A DNA stretch of 22,445 nucleotides from Pseudomonadota bacterium (GCA_023390055.1 JAEWDP010000068.1:1-22445), one strand, 5' to 3'. Counted from the stretch's first letter, positions 1 through 7,499 are shown. Numbers and translations: made by a program. The notes: generated by a model not told the origin, from the sequence alone.

Positions 1-1312
1 GTGCTACAATAACCGTGAGAAGGATGTTCACTCCGTATTGCAGGAATGAAGCTGCAGCCAGCCCCAGCGCGAGCCAGAATATGACCCGAAAGACGAACGG
101 ACCAATCGTTGCGGCGAGCGGCATGCCAAGGATCAGCACAACGACCAGTGCGAGGCCCATGGTGCCCGCAAAGATTGGCGTATAGCCAGCAAAAAGCAGA
201 TAGACGAGTGCGCCGAGTGGCAGGACAAGCGGCCAGTGCTCCTTGAGTGCCAGCCATGGATTGGGAAGCTCCTCCTTGCTCATTCCGCGCAGGCCGGCCT
301 TTCCAGCTTCCAGAAACACCATCCAGAAGCAGACACCAAAATAGAGTGCTGCCGGGATCAACGCCGCCTTGACGATGTCCGAATAGGGAAGATTGAGCGT
401 TTCTGCCATGATGAAGGCGACGGCGCCCATCACCGGCGGCATAATCTGTCCACCCATTGATGACGTGGCCTCGACGCCACCCGCAAAACTTGCGCGAAAG
501 CCGAAACGTTTCATCAAGGGGATGGTGAACTGGCCGCTGGCAACGACGTTGGCGACACCAGATCCGGAAATCGTCCCCATCAGGGCAGACGACATCACGC
601 AGACCTGCGCCGGTCCACCACGCCAAGAGCCGACGAGGCCAAGCGCAAAGTCATTGAACAGTGCCAGCATGCCTGCACGCTCGAGAAAGGCGGCGAAGAC
701 GACGAAGATGAAGATATACGCGGCCGATACATAAATCGGTGTTCCGTAGATGCCTTCCGTTCCGAAGCCGAAGTGTTCGACGATCAGTTCGAAATCATAA
801 CCCCGGTGAATGAACGGTGCCGGCAGGTGCTGTCCGAAGAAGCAGTAGGCCAGGAAGATCGCGGCGATGATCGTCAGCGGCAGACCCATGAGCCGCCGCG
901 CTCCTTCGAAAACCAGAATGATCATGACTGTCGCGACAGTAAGATCGAGTGCCGTCAGAAATCCGCTTCGAAGGATGAGGTCCGCGTAAAACACCCAATT
1001 GTAGATGCCAGTTAAGAACCCGACCACGCCGAGCGTCCAGAACCAGACCTGTCCAAGTCTGGTCTTTGCCACGAGATTGCCGAAGAGCACGAAACCGAGC
1101 AGCAGGAGAAACCCCACATGCATGGCCCGCACAACCTGGCTTGGCAGCGTTCCGTAGGTGGCAGTCCACAGTTGGAACAATGAGAACGTGAAGGCGATCC
1201 AGAAGGCTATTTTACCGGCAAATCCGTCACCGAACCCGGCTGGAAGGCCCTCTATGGCTTCTTCCGCCGAGTGGGGTTCAAGCTTGGGTTCTTCAGTTGC
1301 AAGTTCGCTCAT
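1..1312 (-). CDS. TRAP transporter fused permease subunit (4TM/12TM), partial
   Basis: Inner-membrane permease of a tripartite ATP-independent periplasmic (TRAP) transporter; in this class the small DctQ-like and large DctM-like subunits are fused. About 437 N-terminal codons are visible and the C-terminus lies beyond the left edge. It starts at an ATG at 1312 (MSELATEEPKLEPHS) with a hydrophilic head and then many hydrophobic segments (for example FWIAFTFSLFQLW, VGFLLLLGFVLFG). The DctM-type signature region is visible as GTISGSGVANVVASG followed by EATSSMGGQIMPPVMGA. It lies 80 nt downstream of the TAXI-family binding protein on the same strand, so the two form one transporter operon. The ion-coupled substrate is unknown; TAXI systems are often linked to C4-dicarboxylates or glutamate, but nothing here decides it. 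The family assignment is firm. Confidence 0.93.
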   Translation of the reverse strand, partial: MSELATEEPKLEPHSAEEAIEGLPAGFGDGFAGKIAFWIAFTFSLFQLWTATYGTLPSQVVRAMHVGFLLLLGFVLFGNLVAKTRLGQVWFWTLGVVGFLTGIYNWVFYADLILRSGFLTALDLTVATVMIILVFEGARRLMGLPLTIIAAIFLAYCFFGQHLPAPFIHRGYDFELIVEHFGFGTEGIYGTPIYVSAAYIFIFVVFAAFLERAGMLALFNDFALGLVGSWRGGPAQVCVMSSALMGTISGSGVANVVASGQFTIPLMKRFGFRASFAGGVEATSSMGGQIMPPVMGAVAFIMAETLNLPYSDIVKAALIPAALYFGVCFWMVFLEAGKAGLRGMSKEELPNPWLALKEHWPLVLPLGALVYLLFAGYTPIFAGTMGLALVVVLILGMPLAATIGPFVFRVIFWLALGLAAASFLQYGVNILLTVIVA

Positions 1313-1342
1313 GCGGCTCCTCAGATCGTTCTTGAGACACAA

Positions 1343-1375
1343 ATCCCCGCGGCGTCAGGTAACGTCCGCGGGGAT
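1343..1375 (-). promoter_or_regulatory. Intercistronic hairpin between binding protein and permease
   Basis: A perfect 10-bp GC-rich inverted repeat (arms 1343-1352 ATCCCCGCGG and 1366-1375 CCGCGGGGAT, 13-nt loop) lies in the 80-nt gap between the two TRAP genes. No T-run follows it on the minus strand. Such hairpins often protect the upstream message or partly stop transcription, giving more binding protein than permease. That role is inference. Confidence 0.6.
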
Positions 1376-1392
1376 GATTGCGCCGGGCGCTG

Positions 1393-2355
1393 TTACTTGA
1401 TCAGCCCGATTTCCTTGTAATAGCGCTCTGCTCCGGGGTGCAGTGGAACGGGCATGCCGTCGAGCGCCTTCTTTGGATCGATAGCCTTTGCAGCCGCATG
1501 CGCTGCAGCAAGACGATCGAGATTTTCAAAGAGCAGCTTGGTCATCTGGTAGGCTGTTTCTTCAGACACGTCCGCATGCGAAATGAGGAAATTTCCGACC
1601 GCGGCTGTGGGCACATCCTCGGTCTGGCCATCATATGTGCCTTTTGGAATGATGGCGGGAATGTATGGTGCGCCAATCTTTTCGACAACGTCTGCCGGAA
1701 CTGCGACGACGTTGATGGGCAGCGACGTGGAAAGGTCGCGGATCGATGCAACACCAAGACCGGCCGACTGCAAGGTCGCATCGAGCTGACGGTTCTTGAT
1801 CAGTTCGACGGATTCGGCAAACGGTAGAAACTCGGTCTTGCCAAGATCGTCATAGGACATGCCGGCAGCTTCGAAGATTGTACGCGCATTGATTTCCGTA
1901 CCGGACTTCGGTGCGCCAACCGACAGGCTTTTGCCTTTAAGATCGGCGAGTGTACTGACGCCAGATTCCTGGCTTGCCACGATCTGAATATAGTTCGGAT
2001 AGATGGCGGCAATCCCGCGCAGCTTGTCCAGTTTACCCGGAAAACCCGCTTCCGTATTGCCCTCCCATCCCATCTGCACCGAATCACCAAGCGAGAATGC
2101 GATCTCGCCACGACCGGCTTGCAGAAGGTTGAGGTTTTCAACCGATGCCTTGGTCGACTGGACCTGGGTTCTGGTCCCTTCGATCTTCTCTCCATAGATC
2201 TCCGAAAGGGCAACACCCAGGGGATAGTAGACGCCAGAAGTACCACCGGTCAGGACATTGATGAATTCCTGCGCGTTTGCTCCTGCAGAGGCAAAGGTTG
2301 CAGAAATCGCCATCGTGGTGGCGGCGAGTACAGTTCTTAGTTTGCCTGAAGTCAC
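1393..2355 (-). CDS. TAXI family TRAP transporter solute-binding subunit
   Basis: Periplasmic receptor that captures the substrate and delivers it to the fused TRAP permease encoded next. The 320-residue product has a clear Sec signal peptide (basic start, hydrophobic core LAATTMAISATFASA, likely cleavage after GANAQ). The mature start, EFINVLTGGTSGVYYPLG, is the hallmark of TAXI (TRAP-associated extracytoplasmic immunogenic) proteins. Length fits the family (about 310-330). The start is GTG at 2355, chosen because a strong Shine-Dalgarno (GGGAGG) sits 7 nt upstream and the signal peptide begins there. A promoter candidate lies 40-65 nt upstream. The ligand cannot be read from the sequence. 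Confidence 0.93.
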   Translation of the reverse strand: MTSGKLRTVLAATTMAISATFASAGANAQEFINVLTGGTSGVYYPLGVALSEIYGEKIEGTRTQVQSTKASVENLNLLQAGRGEIAFSLGDSVQMGWEGNTEAGFPGKLDKLRGIAAIYPNYIQIVASQESGVSTLADLKGKSLSVGAPKSGTEINARTIFEAAGMSYDDLGKTEFLPFAESVELIKNRQLDATLQSAGLGVASIRDLSTSLPINVVAVPADVVEKIGAPYIPAIIPKGTYDGQTEDVPTAAVGNFLISHADVSEETAYQMTKLLFENLDRLAAAHAAAKAIDPKKALDGMPVPLHPGAERYYKEIGLIK

Positions 2356-2391
2356 GATTTTCCTCCCAACATCATCGTTCAGCAGGCGCTA

Positions 2392-2420
2392 AACATGCGG
2401 AAGCAGGGGAGAGGCGTCAA
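2392..2420 (-). promoter_or_regulatory. Candidate sigma70 promoter of the TRAP operon
   Basis: On the minus strand TTGACG (2415-2420) is followed after 17 nt by CATGTT (2392-2397), about 37 nt before the GTG start of the binding protein. A second TTGACA lies at 2429-2434 but has no good -10 at 16-18 nt. The 134-bp gap from xseB supports separate transcription of the transporter. Confidence 0.4.
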
Positions 2421-2443
2421 TCGCTTTATGTCAAAAACCGGAC

Positions 2444-2461
2444 GAAGTTCGTACAAACTTC
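2444..2461. promoter_or_regulatory. 18-bp near-palindrome upstream of the TRAP operon
   Basis: GAAGTTCGTACAAACTTC is a palindrome with a single mismatched pair around the central GTAC. It sits about 25 bp upstream of the promoter candidate. Size and symmetry suit a dimeric regulator such as a GntR- or LacI-type protein. No regulator gene is present in the visible part of the operon. Confidence 0.4.
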
Positions 2462-2489
2462 AACTATCGTAGGGGGTGAACGTGATAGG

Positions 2490-2765
2490 TCAGGCCCCGT
2501 CCAGAGGTTCCGTGTCCTGGGGATTGCCGGCGCGGTCGATGCGTATTTTCTCGATCCGGTTTTCTGCAATGGCCAGAAGCCTTTCGCAATGTTTTTTGAG
2601 TGCCTCGCCGCGCTCATAGATGGCAATGGACTCATCAAGCGCAACATCGCCACGTTCCAGGCGGCCGACGATGCTCTCAAGCTCCGCCACGGCCTTTTCG
2701 AAAGAATAGCCGGTGACGTCAATGCCTTCCATAATTTCCGTCGTTTCCGTCGTGGTATCAGTCAT
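2490..2765 (-). CDS. xseB: Exodeoxyribonuclease VII small subunit
   Basis: Small subunit of exonuclease VII, which together with several XseB copies per XseA degrades single-stranded DNA into oligonucleotides in the cytoplasm. The 91-residue product has the family core, YSFEKAVAELESIVGRLE followed by LDESIAIYERGEALKKHCE, a helical hairpin that packs on XseA. The start at 2765 (MTDTTTETTE) gives a 2-nt gap after the stop of the deacetylase-like gene and has GGGG about 6 nt upstream; an in-frame start at 2789 would overlap that gene. Downstream there is no dxs, which I recall as the usual rhizobial neighbour of xseB; the TRAP operon occupies that place. xseA is not in the window. Confidence 0.93.
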   Translation of the reverse strand: MTDTTTETTEIMEGIDVTGYSFEKAVAELESIVGRLERGDVALDESIAIYERGEALKKHCERLLAIAENRIEKIRIDRAGNPQDTEPLDGA

Positions 2766-2767
2766 TG

Positions 2768-3700
2768 TCACCCCTTCATCAGTCTGCAAATGTGAAGCCC
2801 GGCAGACTCTGCCAGTCCTTCGAGATCATAGCCACCCTCCAGCAGGCTGATAAGCCTGTTATCGGCGTGTTTTCCGGCGATTTCCATCAGTCGCCCCGTC
2901 GCCCAGTCGAAGTCGTCACCAACCAGATTGATCTGCGCCAGCGGATCGCGATGATGGGCGTCGAAGCCGGCGGAAATGATCAGGAAATCCGGACGGAAGT
3001 TTTCCAGTGCCGGCAGGACACGGGTCTTGAACGCATCACGAAAATGTTCGCTGGCCGAATTCTTTTCAAGCGGTGCATTGACGATATTGTTCTTCGTTCC
3101 GGTTTCATCGCGCGCACCAGTCCACGGATAGAGCGGCATCTGGTGGGTCGAGCAGAAGAGCACGGATGGATCATCCCAGAAGATATCCTGCGTGCCATTG
3201 CCATGATGAACATCCCAATCGACAATTGCCACGCGCTCTGCGCCAAAACGCCTTTGCGCATGACGCGCGGCAATCGCAGCATTGTTGAAGAGACAAAATC
3301 CCATCGCCTTTGTCTTTTCGGCGTGATGTCCGGGGGGGCGTGAAGCAACGAACACATTGTCTGCAGCACCTGTAAAGACGTCATCGACCGCAGCCATGGC
3401 CGCCCCGATGCCGGTCAGGGCAGCCGTCAGGCTCATATGTCCAACATAGGTATCTGCTTCTATCTGCACAATTTCTTCGTCCTGCGGGATTTTGCCGGTG
3501 ACCAAGCGCAGATGTTCTTCCGGATGCGCAAGCAGGACTGCGTCTTCGTCTGCCGCAACAGCCTGCTTGCGGTCCAGCTGAGCGAAATTTGGATGCTGGA
3601 GGGCAATGGCCAGTGATCGCAAGCGGTCTGCGCATTCCGGATGGCCGTCGGGTGTTTCATGCTCAAGGAAGATATCATGTTCGTAAAGGCGGGTGGACAT
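2768..3700 (-). CDS. Histone deacetylase family protein (class II-like deacetylase)
   Basis: Zinc-dependent deacetylase of the arginase/deacetylase fold, related to bacterial acetylpolyamine amidohydrolases and AcuC-type proteins; probably removes acetyl groups from small amines or lysines in the cytoplasm. From the start MSTRLYEHD (310 residues) all catalytic elements are present: the RPPGHH charge-relay histidines at about 125-126, DVHHGNGT (zinc ligands Asp163 and His165), the third zinc ligand in SAGFDAHHRDP (Asp247), and the catalytic Tyr in EGGYDLEG (Tyr291). Length matches the roughly 310-residue family. The ATG at 3700 has GGAG 10 nt upstream; the open frame continues to 3781 but that extension does not look like this family. 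It is translated just ahead of xseB with a 2-nt gap. The substrate cannot be inferred. Confidence 0.92.
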   Translation of the reverse strand: MSTRLYEHDIFLEHETPDGHPECADRLRSLAIALQHPNFAQLDRKQAVAADEDAVLLAHPEEHLRLVTGKIPQDEEIVQIEADTYVGHMSLTAALTGIGAAMAAVDDVFTGAADNVFVASRPPGHHAEKTKAMGFCLFNNAAIAARHAQRRFGAERVAIVDWDVHHGNGTQDIFWDDPSVLFCSTHQMPLYPWTGARDETGTKNNIVNAPLEKNSASEHFRDAFKTRVLPALENFRPDFLIISAGFDAHHRDPLAQINLVGDDFDWATGRLMEIAGKHADNRLISLLEGGYDLEGLAESAGLHICRLMKG

Positions 3701-3915
3701 CTTGTGTTGTCTCCGGGTTTGCTCCGACATGGCGCAGATTGGCGGCCATTTCAAGCAAAGAGCAGGAGATCCTGGGAACACGCAATACTACAAAACGGCG
3801 GTTGCCATCATAATACCACCCGTCGGACGGGCCGATCCACTAGGCCGTACAAGGTCATCTGCTTGTCTAGTACAACGGAATGCGCTTACATGTTCTTCAA
3901 CGCGCTGGTGGTATT

Positions 3916-4314
3916 GTGGAAAAAGAACCTGCAGAATTCATGGAGTTTACGGTCCCTTACCGGGACGTGGATCTGCATGGCGAAATGTTCCGCTATGCCT
4001 ATGCCAGTCGTGCAGAGGAAGCGTTGACGATCTTCTGGAGCAGGCGGCCAACGGCTCCGGACGATCCGGATTTCAGCGTCGGCAAGATTACCTGTAGCTT
4101 CCATGTGCCACTGCGTCTCGCCGACCTGGTCCGCATGGATGTCCATGTCAGCAAGATTGGCGGCAAGTCAGCGGGCTTTCTGGTACGGATGATGCGCAAT
4201 GGTACGGAGGTCGCCGAAGCCGAGATCATCTGGGTGGCCCGTGACACGCAGACCAGGGAGCCTGTTGCACTGCCTGAGGAATTGCGCGACTGGCTTTATC
4301 AGTTTCTCGACTGA
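3916..4314 (+). CDS. Thioesterase-like hot-dog fold protein (4HBT/YbgC type)
   Basis: Probably an acyl-CoA thioesterase of the 4-hydroxybenzoyl-CoA thioesterase/YbgC group. The N-terminal motif VPYRDVDLHGEMFRYAYAS resembles the loop carrying the catalytic Asp followed by His-Gly in this family. The rest (ARAEEAL helix, then strands KITCSFHVPLRLADLVRMDV and GFLVRMMRNGTEVAEAEIIW) matches a single hot-dog domain. The start is uncertain: GTG 3916 (132 residues) gives the usual short head before VPYRD, while ATG 3880 and ATG 3940 are in-frame alternatives. A possible promoter (TTGTCT about 3863, TTACAT about 3886) would exclude the 3880 start. It converges on bioY with one base between the stop codons. 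Substrate unknown. Confidence 0.8.
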   Translation: MEKEPAEFMEFTVPYRDVDLHGEMFRYAYASRAEEALTIFWSRRPTAPDDPDFSVGKITCSFHVPLRLADLVRMDVHVSKIGGKSAGFLVRMMRNGTEVAEAEIIWVARDTQTREPVALPEELRDWLYQFLD

Positions 4315-4315
4315 A

Positions 4316-4882
4316 TCAGGCGCGCTGCGGAAGCAATGGATAGCCGACCATGACGGCTCGACCCGCCAGTGCTGCTATCGCTGCCTTTAGAATGTCACCT
4401 GGAACAAACGCCAGGGTGCCGATAAAGGCGTTTCTCAAGCCAAGGCCGGTCGGGCCAAACGCAAGCCAGAAAACGCCGAAGAGATGATCGACGAGCAGGC
4501 CGCCGATGACGGCAGCCACTGCAAAACCTGCAATTTGTCCGAAGGCACCTTGTTCCCGTCGCACGACGCGCTCGGCAATTACGCCGGTGACGTAGGCCGC
4601 AAACACGAAGCCGATCAGATAGCCTGCTGGAGGTGCGACGAACACGCCAAGCCCGCCGCGGCCGCCCGAAAGTACCGGAAGGCCGATCGCGGCAAGAAGC
4701 AGAAACAGAAGAACTGCAGCAGTGCCGCGCTTTGCTCCAAGGATGACACCGCATAACATCACGCCGAGAGACTGCGCGTGGATTGGTACGGGAATGAAGC
4801 CGACCGGGATTGGTGGCAAGAGCCCGAGTACGACAATGACGGCCGCAAACAGCGCTGCAAGGACGAGATCACGGGTGGTCAT
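4316..4882 (-). CDS. bioY: Biotin transporter substrate-binding component BioY
   Basis: The S-component of an energy-coupling factor (ECF) importer, an integral membrane protein that binds biotin with high affinity. The 188-residue product has about six hydrophobic segments and BioY features: LPPIPVGFIPVPIHAQSLGV near the N-terminus, the glycine-rich VLSGGRGGLGVFVAPPAGYL, and a late IGTLAFVPGDILKAAIAA. Size fits the family (about 190). Its ATG at 4882 overlaps the bioN stop by 4 nt (ATGA), so it is translationally coupled and the last gene of bioMNY. The call is certain because all three subunits are adjacent. Confidence 0.96.
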   Translation of the reverse strand: MTTRDLVLAALFAAVIVVLGLLPPIPVGFIPVPIHAQSLGVMLCGVILGAKRGTAAVLLFLLLAAIGLPVLSGGRGGLGVFVAPPAGYLIGFVFAAYVTGVIAERVVRREQGAFGQIAGFAVAAVIGGLLVDHLFGVFWLAFGPTGLGLRNAFIGTLAFVPGDILKAAIAALAGRAVMVGYPLLPQRA

Positions 4883-5514
4883 GGCAAGTTCTCTCCGGGA
4901 AGTGTCGTCTGCTTTTGCCCGCGTATTCCCCGTGCGTCAATGGCCGCGGCAATGTCGTCTGCGTTTTTCAATGTCAAGATGATCAGTGGAACGGCAATCG
5001 TCAGGGGCCGCACTTTCAGCCCGCGGGCCTGATGGGCCTCACGGATCGCATGATAGCGTCCCATCACCTCGGGAATGAAGCGGATAACGAGACCGACGGC
5101 AAGCCCGACATCTGCAGCCTTGATCAGACCAAGTCGTTCAAGTGGCCGTGCCGCAAGCGTGATTTCGTCAATAAATTCTCCGATAGTGGTTGTTGCGGTG
5201 ACAGTCGCTGCAAGCAGGATCAGCGTGACGAGCCGCAATGTCATCGTTGCGGCTTCTGCCGCCGACTTCATGACGAGGGCAAAGACGGCAACCGCCAGGA
5301 CTGTCAAAAGAACCGGGCGCAATCTCAGCCATGCTTGTCTGAAGCCAAGACCAAGCGAGGCGTAGAGCAAGGTTGCGCACAATGCAGCGATAGAAAGCAC
5401 AAACGGTGAAGATACGGCCATCAGCATGATGCCGACTATGGCAAGAGTGATCAGTTTTGTGCGAGCCGAAAGGTGATGCAGAATGCTGTTTCCTGCAACA
5501 TAGAGTGTGTTCAA
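4879..5514 (-). CDS. bioN: Biotin ECF transporter transmembrane (T) component BioN
   Basis: EcfT-type membrane scaffold that couples ATP hydrolysis by BioM to biotin movement through BioY. In 211 residues there are several hydrophobic spans (about 22-55, 67-82, 93-110, 135-150, 171-182). Both Ala-Arg-Gly coupling motifs that contact the ATPase are visible: HQARGLKVR (about 161-169) and DARGIRGQ (about 193-200). The start is a TTG at 5514, forming a TTGA overlap with the bioM stop; the rare start is accepted because of this coupling and because MNTLYVAGNSILHHLSARTK matches the expected N-terminus, where ARTK precedes the first helix. Middle gene of bioMNY. Confidence 0.94.
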   Translation of the reverse strand: MNTLYVAGNSILHHLSARTKLITLAIVGIMLMAVSSPFVLSIAALCATLLYASLGLGFRQAWLRLRPVLLTVLAVAVFALVMKSAAEAATMTLRLVTLILLAATVTATTTIGEFIDEITLAARPLERLGLIKAADVGLAVGLVIRFIPEVMGRYHAIREAHQARGLKVRPLTIAVPLIILTLKNADDIAAAIDARGIRGQKQTTLPGENLP

Positions 5515-6188
5515 CCGGCAAGCTCCCGATAGCGCGCAATTGTCCTGGCTGGAACGTCGTCGGCAACCAGCCTGCCATTGTCGAAGAGCAGCACCCGGTC
5601 AAACTCTTGAAGCATGTCGAGATCATGACTGACGACGATGACGTCTTCGACCAGTTCGTGGATGGTCCGTTCGACCAGGCCGCGGTTCTTCAGGTCAAGC
5701 TGGTTGGTCGGTTCGTCGAGGATGACGATTTCTGGATGCGTGACCAGGACCGAAGCGAGGGCGGCCAGTTGCAATTCTCCGCCCGAAAGCTCATGGGCGC
5801 GCCTCGTTGCAAGATGCGCGATGGAAAACCTTGCGAGAACAGTCGAAATCGCTGCATCTATTTCGTTGGCGGGCCGTCCGCGGCTTTTGAGCCCGAGTGC
5901 GATGTCTTCATGCAATATCGGCAGAATGATCTGGTTTTGGGGGTTCTGGAAGATGAACCCGACCTTTCGGCGCACGGCGTCGCCTTCGGTTGCGGTGTCG
6001 ATACCGTTGACCGTCACGTTGCCATGCGTTGGTACGATCAGGCCGTTCATCAAGCGCGCAAGGGTTGTCTTGCCTGAACCATTGAGACCGATAATTCCGA
6101 CACGCCGTTCAGTCAGCGCAAGTGTCAGAGGCTCGATTGCCACACGCCCTTCGAAATGGACGGTGGCCTGTTTGAAAAGGATCTCCAC
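5511..6188 (-). CDS. bioM: Biotin ECF transporter ATPase BioM
   Basis: ABC-type ATPase energising biotin uptake with BioN and BioY. In 225 residues it shows Walker A GLNGSGKTT (about 34-42), Q-loop FQNPQNQI (about 80-87), the signature LSGGELQLAALASVL (from 134), Walker B IVILDEPTNQLD (154-165) and the switch histidine VVSHDLD (188). The start is GTG at 6188 (MEILFKQATVHFEG) with a GGGGG purine tract about 5 nt upstream. First gene of the coupled bioM-bioN-bioY unit, divergent from the glycosylase gene. In several rhizobia bioMNY is repressed by BioR; only a weak candidate operator is visible upstream. Confidence 0.95.
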   Translation of the reverse strand: MEILFKQATVHFEGRVAIEPLTLALTERRVGIIGLNGSGKTTLARLMNGLIVPTHGNVTVNGIDTATEGDAVRRKVGFIFQNPQNQIILPILHEDIALGLKSRGRPANEIDAAISTVLARFSIAHLATRRAHELSGGELQLAALASVLVTHPEIVILDEPTNQLDLKNRGLVERTIHELVEDVIVVSHDLDMLQEFDRVLLFDNGRLVADDVPARTIARYRELAG

Positions 6189-6213
6189 CTTTCCCCCTTT
6201 TGTTGATCGTGCC

Positions 6214-6223
6214 TTCTATAGAC
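6214..6223. promoter_or_regulatory. Weak BioR-like operator candidate upstream of bioM
   Basis: TTCTATAGAC, containing the 8-bp palindrome TCTATAGA (6215-6222), lies 26 nt upstream of the bioM start. It agrees at about 7 of 10 positions with the BioR consensus TTATMKATAA that I recall for alphaproteobacterial biotin genes. The match is too weak to trust without a promoter comparison. Confidence 0.2.
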
Positions 6224-6263
6224 CGGATGGCAAGCGAGAGGAATGCAAAACAAAACGTGAACA

Positions 6264-6292
6264 TTGATACTTTGGACCGAACCGCATAAACT
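6264..6292 (+). promoter_or_regulatory. Candidate promoter for the YcaQ-like gene (leaderless)
   Basis: TTGATA (6264-6269) and TAAACT (6287-6292) are separated by 17 nt. Transcription would begin 6-8 nt after the -10 box, at or next to the A of the ATG at 6300. No Shine-Dalgarno precedes that ATG, so a leaderless message is likely. Confidence 0.4.
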
Positions 6293-6299
6293 ACGAAAC

Positions 6300-7499
6300 A
6301 TGGCGATTCTCATCTCGAACGAGCAGGCACGGAAGGTCTTTCAGGAACGGCAGGGCCTTTGCCAGTCGCCGACGAGTGCCCTGCACAAGAAGGATCTTCT
6401 GGCACTGGTCGACAAACTGGGATTTGTCCAGATCGACAGCATATCGACGGTCGAACGTGCCCATCATATGATCTTGTTTTCCAGGAACCAGACCTATCGG
6501 CGCGACGATCTGCAGCAATTGCTTGAAAAGGATGGTGAACTTTTCGAACACTGGACGCATGATGCTTCTGTCATTCCCGCGGCCTTTTTTCGATATTGGA
6601 AACACCGCTTCCGTCGCCGTGAGGAGGTCATTGGCGAGCGTTGGCGCAAATGGCACGGTGAGGATTTCGACAAGGCATTCGAGGAAACCTACCAGCGGAT
6701 TGTTGAGGGCGGCGCCATCATGTCGCGCGACATGAAGGCGGATGACCACAAATCGGGAGGCTGGTGGAACTGGCACCCCAACAAGACTGCACTGGAATAT
6801 TACTGGCATACGGGAAAGCTGGCGATTGCCGGCCGCACCAATTTCCAGAAGATCTACGACCTGACGGAAAGGGTGTTGCCGCAGCATCATCATGAACCAG
6901 AAGTAAGCCACGAAGCGTTTGTCGACTGGGCGTGTCGCAGCGCACTTGCCCGCCTGGGATTTGCCACGACCGGTGAAATTGCCGCTTTCTGGGATCTGTT
7001 GAAGCCTCAGGAGGCCAAGGAGTGGGCAGATGCCCACCGTGACGAATTGGCGGATGTGGTGATTGAAAGTGCAAATGGCAGCCGGCCCCGAAATGCTTTC
7101 GCACTTCAAGCCTTTCTTCCACAGTTGGACTGTGGTCCACAGCCGCCTTCGCGGGTACGTGTCCTCAGCCCATTTGATCCGTTGTTGCGTGATCGCAACC
7201 GGGCAGAGCGGCTGTTCAATTTCAGCTATCGTATTGAGATCTTTGTTCCGGAGCCGAAACGGCAGTACGGATATTACGTCTTTCCCCTGATTGAAGGCGA
7301 CCGAATGATTGGCCGGATCGACATGAAGGCTGATCGCAAGGCAGGTGTTCTCGACATAAGGCGGTTGTGGCTGGAGCCGGGGGTGAAACCATCAAATGGC
7401 AGATTGGACAAGCTGGAAGCGGAACTCTGGCGTGTTGCCCGGTTCGCCGGTGTGGAAAAATTGCGTCATCAGGCCGGTTGGCGTGGTGAGAAGGTATGA
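6300..7499 (+). CDS. Winged-helix DNA glycosylase, AlkX/YcaQ family
   Basis: Bacterial monofunctional DNA glycosylase of the HTH_42 (AlkZ/AlkX, YcaQ-like) family; E. coli YcaQ unhooks interstrand crosslinks and removes bulky alkylpurines. The 399-residue length matches YcaQ (about 410). The N-terminus MAILISNEQARKVFQERQGL leads to LGFVQIDSISTVERAHH, in which Gln-Ile-Asp at about 44-46 is the QxD active-site motif of the YcaQ branch (AlkZ has QxQ). Further family blocks are FEHWTHDASVIP, VLSPFDPLLRDRNRAERLF and the C-terminal GRIDMKADRKAGVL. ATG 6300 was chosen over the upstream TTG 6264 because the family begins there and the TTG overlaps the apparent -35 box. It is divergent from bioM. Confidence 0.88.
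   Translation: MAILISNEQARKVFQERQGLCQSPTSALHKKDLLALVDKLGFVQIDSISTVERAHHMILFSRNQTYRRDDLQQLLEKDGELFEHWTHDASVIPAAFFRYWKHRFRRREEVIGERWRKWHGEDFDKAFEETYQRIVEGGAIMSRDMKADDHKSGGWWNWHPNKTALEYYWHTGKLAIAGRTNFQKIYDLTERVLPQHHHEPEVSHEAFVDWACRSALARLGFATTGEIAAFWDLLKPQEAKEWADAHRDELADVVIESANGSRPRNAFALQAFLPQLDCGPQPPSRVRVLSPFDPLLRDRNRAERLFNFSYRIEIFVPEPKRQYGYYVFPLIEGDRMIGRIDMKADRKAGVLDIRRLWLEPGVKPSNGRLDKLEAELWRVARFAGVEKLRHQAGWRGEKV

Noticed and set aside
1378..1827. Plus-strand open frame of 149 codons over the TAXI binding-protein gene
   Set aside because: Antisense shadow of a certain gene, with Cys/Arg-rich composition typical of non-coding frames.
2456..2489. CTATC...GATAG repeat as an xseB terminator
   Set aside because: Only 5 bp per arm with a long loop and no T-tract.
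3701..3781. N-terminal extension of the deacetylase-like gene to 3781
   Set aside because: The extra 27 residues are unlike the family, and ATG 3700 has a Shine-Dalgarno and the normal family start.
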